From Saccharopolyspora indica (lineage in GTDB: Bacteria > Actinomycetota > Actinomycetes > Mycobacteriales > Pseudonocardiaceae), in NCBI RefSeq assembly GCF_027853965.1, contig NZ_JAQGLB010000024.1, forward strand, positions 51,262 to 115,261: DNA of 64,000 bases. The letters run 5' to 3'. The notes beneath the pieces were generated by a model. The model saw nothing but the letters and a program-made list of their open reading frames with translations. It ran no database searches and was not told where the DNA came from. Of the stretch, positions 60,856-64,000 are shown piece after piece (the first letter of the stretch is position 1; each line of letters begins with the position of its first letter). The translations under genes and the position numbers were made by a program.

Positions 60856-61476
60856 GTGCGGATGAACGACGGTGGCAGGCGTCGGGGGAGCGGTGCGCGG
60901 AACCGCTTCCCCGACGATGCCCGTTCGGAAGAAGCGACTCGGGGCGAGGCGGCGGAACCGAAGCGGAGCAAGCCCGAGACTCCGGAGCAGCAGGCGCGCG
61001 ACATCGTGTACCGGCTCCTGGCGGCGCGTGCGCGCAGTCGCGGTGAGCTGCGCCAGTCCTTGCTGCGCAAGGGGATCGACGAGGACGTCGCCGACGGCGT
61101 GCTGCAGAAGTTCGTCGACGCGGGCCTGGTCGACGACGCCGCCTTCGCCGAGGAATGGGTGCACTCGCGTCAGCGCACCCAGGGCCTGGGGCGCAAGGCG
61201 CTGGGTTTCGAACTGCGCCGCAAGGGCGTCGACGGCCACCTGGTGGAAGCGGCGCTCTCCACTGTGGACTCCGACGTGGAAGCGGAACGGGCCCGGGAGC
61301 TGGTGCAGCGCAAGCTCCGCTCCATGAGCGCGCTCGACCACACGACGAAGATGCGCCGCCTGGTCGGCATGCTCGCCCGCAAGGGCTACTCCGAAGGTCT
61401 CGCCTACCGCGTGGTGCGCGAAGAGCTCGAGCGCACCGGAGACGAATCCCCGGACCCCGACCTCGAAACTCCGTGA
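60856..61476 (+). CDS. recX: RecX regulatory protein
   Basis: A 206-residue RecA inhibitor. The helical RecX repeats appear after a variable N-terminus rich in Arg and Gly (about 1-45): ARDIVYRLLAARARSRGELRQSLLRKGID, LVDDAAFAEEWVHSRQRTQG and AARKGYSEGLAYRVVREEL (all in part). Position just after recA and length are typical. GTG at 60856 or ATG at 60862 may start it; co-transcribed with recA. Confidence 0.93.
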   Translation: MRMNDGGRRRGSGARNRFPDDARSEEATRGEAAEPKRSKPETPEQQARDIVYRLLAARARSRGELRQSLLRKGIDEDVADGVLQKFVDAGLVDDAAFAEEWVHSRQRTQGLGRKALGFELRRKGVDGHLVEAALSTVDSDVEAERARELVQRKLRSMSALDHTTKMRRLVGMLARKGYSEGLAYRVVREELERTGDESPDPDLETP

Positions 61477-61494
61477 GCACGAGCAATTCCCCGT

Positions 61495-61523
61495 AGCGGC
61501 AGTCGGTCTGGCCGGCTGCCGCT
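61495..61523. terminator. Terminator of recA-recX
   Basis: 8-bp arms AGCGGCAG / CTGCCGCT with inner CGG / CCG pairing, 18 nt after recX. The convergent TetR gene ends 4 nt away. Confidence 0.75.
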
Positions 61524-61527
61524 TCTC

Positions 61528-62160
61528 TCATTCTCGCTGGCTCAGCAGCTCGCGGGCGAGTGCTTCGCTCCACCACTGCTCGATCCGTTCGGGGGGCCAG
61601 GACCGCTCCGCGACGAGCGTTGCGTAGACGTCGATGTTGCACAGCGCTGCGTAGCAGTCGACGGCGGTCGGGATGTCCAGGTCGGGCCGGAGCGTGCCAT
61701 CGGGCCAGCTGGAGAACACCTGGACGCGAGTCCGGTCGGCGACCTGCCGCGCCTGCCGGTAGAGGTCGGCGAGTTCGGGTTCGGTCTTCCCGGCTTCGCG
61801 GATCAGCGCGATGAGGTCGCCGGAGCGCTCGAACAGCCGCCGGTCGTAGCCGGCCATCGCGGACAGGTGCTCGCGCGGATCGCTGGATGATTCCAGCTCC
61901 TCGATCTGCCGCGGCAGGTCCGCGGCGATGTCGGCCGATTCGGCCAGTGCCCAGACCAACCCGGTCTTGTTCTTGTAGGCCGCGTACACGGTCGGCGCCG
62001 AGACGCCCGCTTCGCGGGCCACGTCCCGCACGGTGGTGCTCGCCCAGCCCTGCGCGACGAACAGCCGGCGCGCGGCGTCGGCGATCTCGGTCCGGGTCTG
62101 GTGCGCCTGCGCCATGCGGCGCAACGAGTTGTACGGGCGTCGCCCGGTCTCTTCTCCCAT
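61528..62160 (-). CDS. TetR-family regulator
   Basis: A 210-residue TetR repressor. The HTH (RTEIADAARRLFVAQGWASTTVRDVAREAGVSAPTVYAAYKNK, in part) is at the N-terminus (about 20-60); the remaining helices form the ligand pocket. ATG at 62160 follows GGAG by 8 nt. It is divergent from a membrane protein; the gap holds an inverted repeat, so it probably regulates itself and that gene. Confidence 0.88.
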   Translation of the reverse strand: MGEETGRRPYNSLRRMAQAHQTRTEIADAARRLFVAQGWASTTVRDVAREAGVSAPTVYAAYKNKTGLVWALAESADIAADLPRQIEELESSSDPREHLSAMAGYDRRLFERSGDLIALIREAGKTEPELADLYRQARQVADRTRVQVFSSWPDGTLRPDLDIPTAVDCYAALCNIDVYATLVAERSWPPERIEQWWSEALARELLSQRE

Positions 62161-62182
62161 GATTGCGTCTCCATCCAACGCT

Positions 62183-62201
62183 CCCTACATTGATTATAGG
62201 G
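62183..62201. promoter_or_regulatory. Operator candidate between tetR and membrane gene
   Basis: CCCTA-N9-TAGGG, a perfect 19-nt inverted repeat that includes the minus-strand -10 box TATAAT. The position fits repression of both divergent genes. Confidence 0.5.
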
Positions 62202-62227
62202 TACGTAAACCGAAATGGGGTGTTGCG

Positions 62228-62878
62228 ATGAACATCGCTGGTCTGGCGGCTGTGGGAGGTATCGGGTTCGTCCTGCTGGCCATCGTCATCAACGTCGTCT
62301 ACGTCCGCGCCGGGCTCCCGATGCCGAACTCGGGCCAGTCGCTGGCCGCGGTCACCGATTCGCTGGCCGCAGTCGGCGACCGGTTGAAGAAGCCCTCGGT
62401 GGTCGCACCGGCCACTTGGCTGTGCACCACGGTTTTCGCCGCCGGACTGCTCGCGCAGCTGTGGCGAGGTGAACCGGGAACGGACGCGTGGGCGCTCGTC
62501 GGCTTCGCCGGTGTCCTCATGCAGAACGCGACGTTCGTGGTGGTGGAGGCACTCCGCTTCGGCATGGCGGCCGCGGCCAAGAACGGTGACCCGGTCGCGG
62601 GACTGTGGGCCTTGAGCAACGTCTTGTTCGGCTTCAACCAGGTCTTCCTGGCAATCGCCCTGCTGGGCTTCAGCGCAGCCGGGTCGGGCGTCGGGTTCAT
62701 CCCCGCTTGGCACGCCTGGCTCGGCTACGCTAGCGCGGCGCTGCTGTTCGTCTCCTCCTCGGCCAGCCCGTACAACGCCGACGCCAGGAACCGAATCGCG
62801 GTGACCGGCCTGATCGGCTGGCTCGGCTGGGCCGCCTGGATCGTCATCGCCAGCGTCGTCCTGCTCGGAAGCAGTTGA
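62228..62878 (+). CDS. Integral membrane protein, TetR-linked
   Basis: A 216-residue protein with five or six transmembrane helices, beginning MNIAGLAAVGGIGFVLLAIV. No transport or enzyme motif was recognised; the loop PNSGQSLAAVTDSLAAVGDRLKKPS lies after the first helix. It is divergent from and likely repressed by the TetR protein, as in drug- or stress-linked membrane genes. ATG at 62228 has only a weak ribosome binding site (TGGGGTG). Confidence 0.75.
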   Translation: MNIAGLAAVGGIGFVLLAIVINVVYVRAGLPMPNSGQSLAAVTDSLAAVGDRLKKPSVVAPATWLCTTVFAAGLLAQLWRGEPGTDAWALVGFAGVLMQNATFVVVEALRFGMAAAAKNGDPVAGLWALSNVLFGFNQVFLAIALLGFSAAGSGVGFIPAWHAWLGYASAALLFVSSSASPYNADARNRIAVTGLIGWLGWAAWIVIASVVLLGSS

Positions 62879-62879
62879 A

Positions 62880-63176
62880 GTGCCACGACATCCGCGCCGA
62901 ATGCCCGGGCCGGAACGCGGTGGCACCGGGCTTGGTGCGCCGGAAGCCGATGTCCGGGAAGCGGCGGTCTACGCGATGAGCTGCACGTCGTCCGTCCGGT
63001 GCAAGCCGATGCTGGGCTCGCTGCGCGAGCGGGATCCCGATTCCGGTGTCCGGGCCGATGCCGACCTGCTGCTAGAGGTCATGGCCGAGGTCGGCACGAG
63101 CGGAGGTGATCCAGCCGCGTGTGGGCCGCCTCTCAGATCGGGACGGGAGTACCGGAATGTCGCCGCCGGCTCGTAG
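62880..63176 (+). pseudogene. HEAT-repeat-like short ORF or remnant
   Basis: A 98-residue open frame. The stretch LGAPEADVREAAVYAMS followed by LGSLRERDPDSGVRADADLLL resembles two HEAT-type helical pairs (D.VR..A..A, then DP..GVR.DA). The beginning and end look non-coding. It may be a decayed fragment of a larger repeat protein or a non-functional frame. Confidence 0.3.
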
Positions 63177-63187
63177 AGTCGCCAGCC

Positions 63188-63850
63188 ATGACGACTCTCG
63201 CTGGCACTCGGCACATCGTGTGGGACTGGAACGGAACTCTCCTGGACGACAACCACGCCGTGGTATCGGCGGTGAACACCGTCTGCGCGGAGTTCGACCG
63301 CGAGCACATCGACATCGACGAGTGGCGAGCGGTGTTCAGCCGTCCGCTGCTGCAGTGCTACGAGCGCCTGCTGCGCCGGTCGCTGGACGACCAGGACTGG
63401 GCTCGGATCGACGTGCTCTACCACGATGCGTACCGCGATCTGCTGGACACCTGCGGTCTGGCGAAGGGCGTTCCGAACGCCTTGCAGGACTGGGCGAAGG
63501 ACGGCCGGAGCCAGTCGCTGCTGTCCATGTGGTTCCACGACGAGCTCGTCGAGCTGGTGACGGCTCGCGGCCTGTACGAGCTGTTCGCGCGCGTCGACGG
63601 CTTGCGCGCGGAGGTCGGCGGCGGTTCGAAGGCCGAGCACCTGCGCCGCCACCTGGCCGCGCAGGAGCTCGACGCCCGCGACGTGGTGCTCATCGGCGAC
63701 GTCCTCGACGACGCCCACGCGGCGGAGCAGGCCGGAACGCAGTGCGTGCTGGTGACCACCGGCGTGACCAGCCGCGCGGCGCTGGAGCAGACCGGTCGCC
63801 CGGTCGTCGACTCGATCCCGGAGGCCCTGGCCGTCCTCGCTGAGTCGTGA
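63188..63850 (+). CDS. HAD-superfamily phosphatase
   Basis: A 220-residue hydrolase. Motif I is DWNGTLLDD, with both nucleophile and acid Asp; an all-helical cap follows; motif III is the GGSKAEHLRRHL lysine region and motif IV is IGDVLDDAHAAEQAG. Phosphoglycolate-phosphatase-like. ATG at 63188 is 8 nt after TAGAGT. Substrate unknown. It is the last chromosomal gene before an insertion element. Confidence 0.88.
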   Translation: MTTLAGTRHIVWDWNGTLLDDNHAVVSAVNTVCAEFDREHIDIDEWRAVFSRPLLQCYERLLRRSLDDQDWARIDVLYHDAYRDLLDTCGLAKGVPNALQDWAKDGRSQSLLSMWFHDELVELVTARGLYELFARVDGLRAEVGGGSKAEHLRRHLAAQELDARDVVLIGDVLDDAHAAEQAGTQCVLVTTGVTSRAALEQTGRPVVDSIPEALAVLAES

Positions 63851-63874
63851 TCGACCCGTGAGTGCTTTGTGGGG

Positions 63875-64000
63875 CTATAGAGGTTGTTTGGGATCTTGTT
63901 GGGTGGTGTGTGTTAGGCGTGCGAGTTTGCGTGTCATGTGGATGATGGCGGCCCAGCAGACGATGGTGGCGTGGTGTTCGGGGAGGCGTTCGTAGTCGCG
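63875..64000 (-). mobile_element. IS5-family transposase, C-terminal end (partial)
   Basis: The last 41 residues of a transposase frame open to the window edge: RDYERLPEHHATIVCWAAII then HMTRKLAR, resembling the C-terminus of IS5-type DDE transposases, then a tail ending at TAG. Codon use is visibly less GC-rich than the neighbours. The terminal inverted repeat would lie within about 63855-63880 but its end could not be fixed without the other terminus. Confidence 0.78.

Overview
This is a GC-rich (roughly 70% by eye) actinobacterial chromosome segment. Gene content fits a mycolic-acid-free Pseudonocardiales-type organism such as Saccharopolyspora or Amycolatopsis; the genus is an inference. 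Much of the order from asnB to the GNAT gene (about 5960-49601) resembles, from memory, the Mycobacterium tuberculosis stretch Rv2170-Rv2201: asnB, ctaC, ctaF, trpD, ctaE, qcrCAB, a DEDDh/GIY-YIG nuclease, an NlpC/P60 hydrolase, fadD15, an SRPBCC protein, an ArsA-like ATPase, an acyltransferase, RNase AS, class II DAHP synthase, mptA, pknL with its DNA-binding partner, idsA, metF, lppM. This is core chromosome with lineage-specific insertions.

Layout. 1-5.8 kb: a sugar ABC lipoprotein (cut by the window edge), a LacI regulator and a GH13 glucosidase, then a secreted M23-SapA fusion, a HigB/HigA-like toxin-antitoxin pair and an SDR protein. 5.9-17 kb: asnB, then the respiratory genes (ctaC-ctaF, ctaE-qcrC-qcrA-qcrB) enclosing trpD and two conserved small genes. 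17-31 kb: DNA/RNA nucleases, cell-wall hydrolase, metallopeptidase, long-chain acyl-CoA ligase, glucokinase operon and lipid genes. 31-38 kb: RNase AS, a phosphofructokinase with a pyrophosphate-type signature, an MFS permease and DAHP synthase. 38-49 kb: lipoglycan mannosyltransferase, PASTA kinase PknL, isoprenoid/carotenoid pair, metF, lipoprotein, peptidase and lipase. 49-64 kb: an SOS-type HEPN operon, two small paralogous membrane proteins, Lhr helicase, a membrane-anchored Hsp70-like protein, recA-recX, a TetR/membrane-protein pair, a HAD phosphatase, and the end of an IS5-type transposase.

Two themes stand out. First, DNA damage: recA carries both a LexA-type box and a PafBC/RecA-NDp-type promoter; matching PafBC-type promoters lie before the DEDDh/GIY-YIG nuclease and, unexpectedly, a PPOX-family flavoprotein; and a HEPN gene with an RX4H motif has a perfect LexA box. 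Second, repeated structured DNA: a ~160-180 nt element occurs upstream of both asnB and the phosphofructokinase, in the sense orientation, with compensatory changes in its stems. Four families of short palindromes also recur in the gaps, mostly between convergent genes.

Many genes appear to be leaderless: a TANNNT-like -10 box stands 6-8 nt before an ATG or GTG with no ribosome binding site. No rRNA, tRNA or CRISPR array was found.
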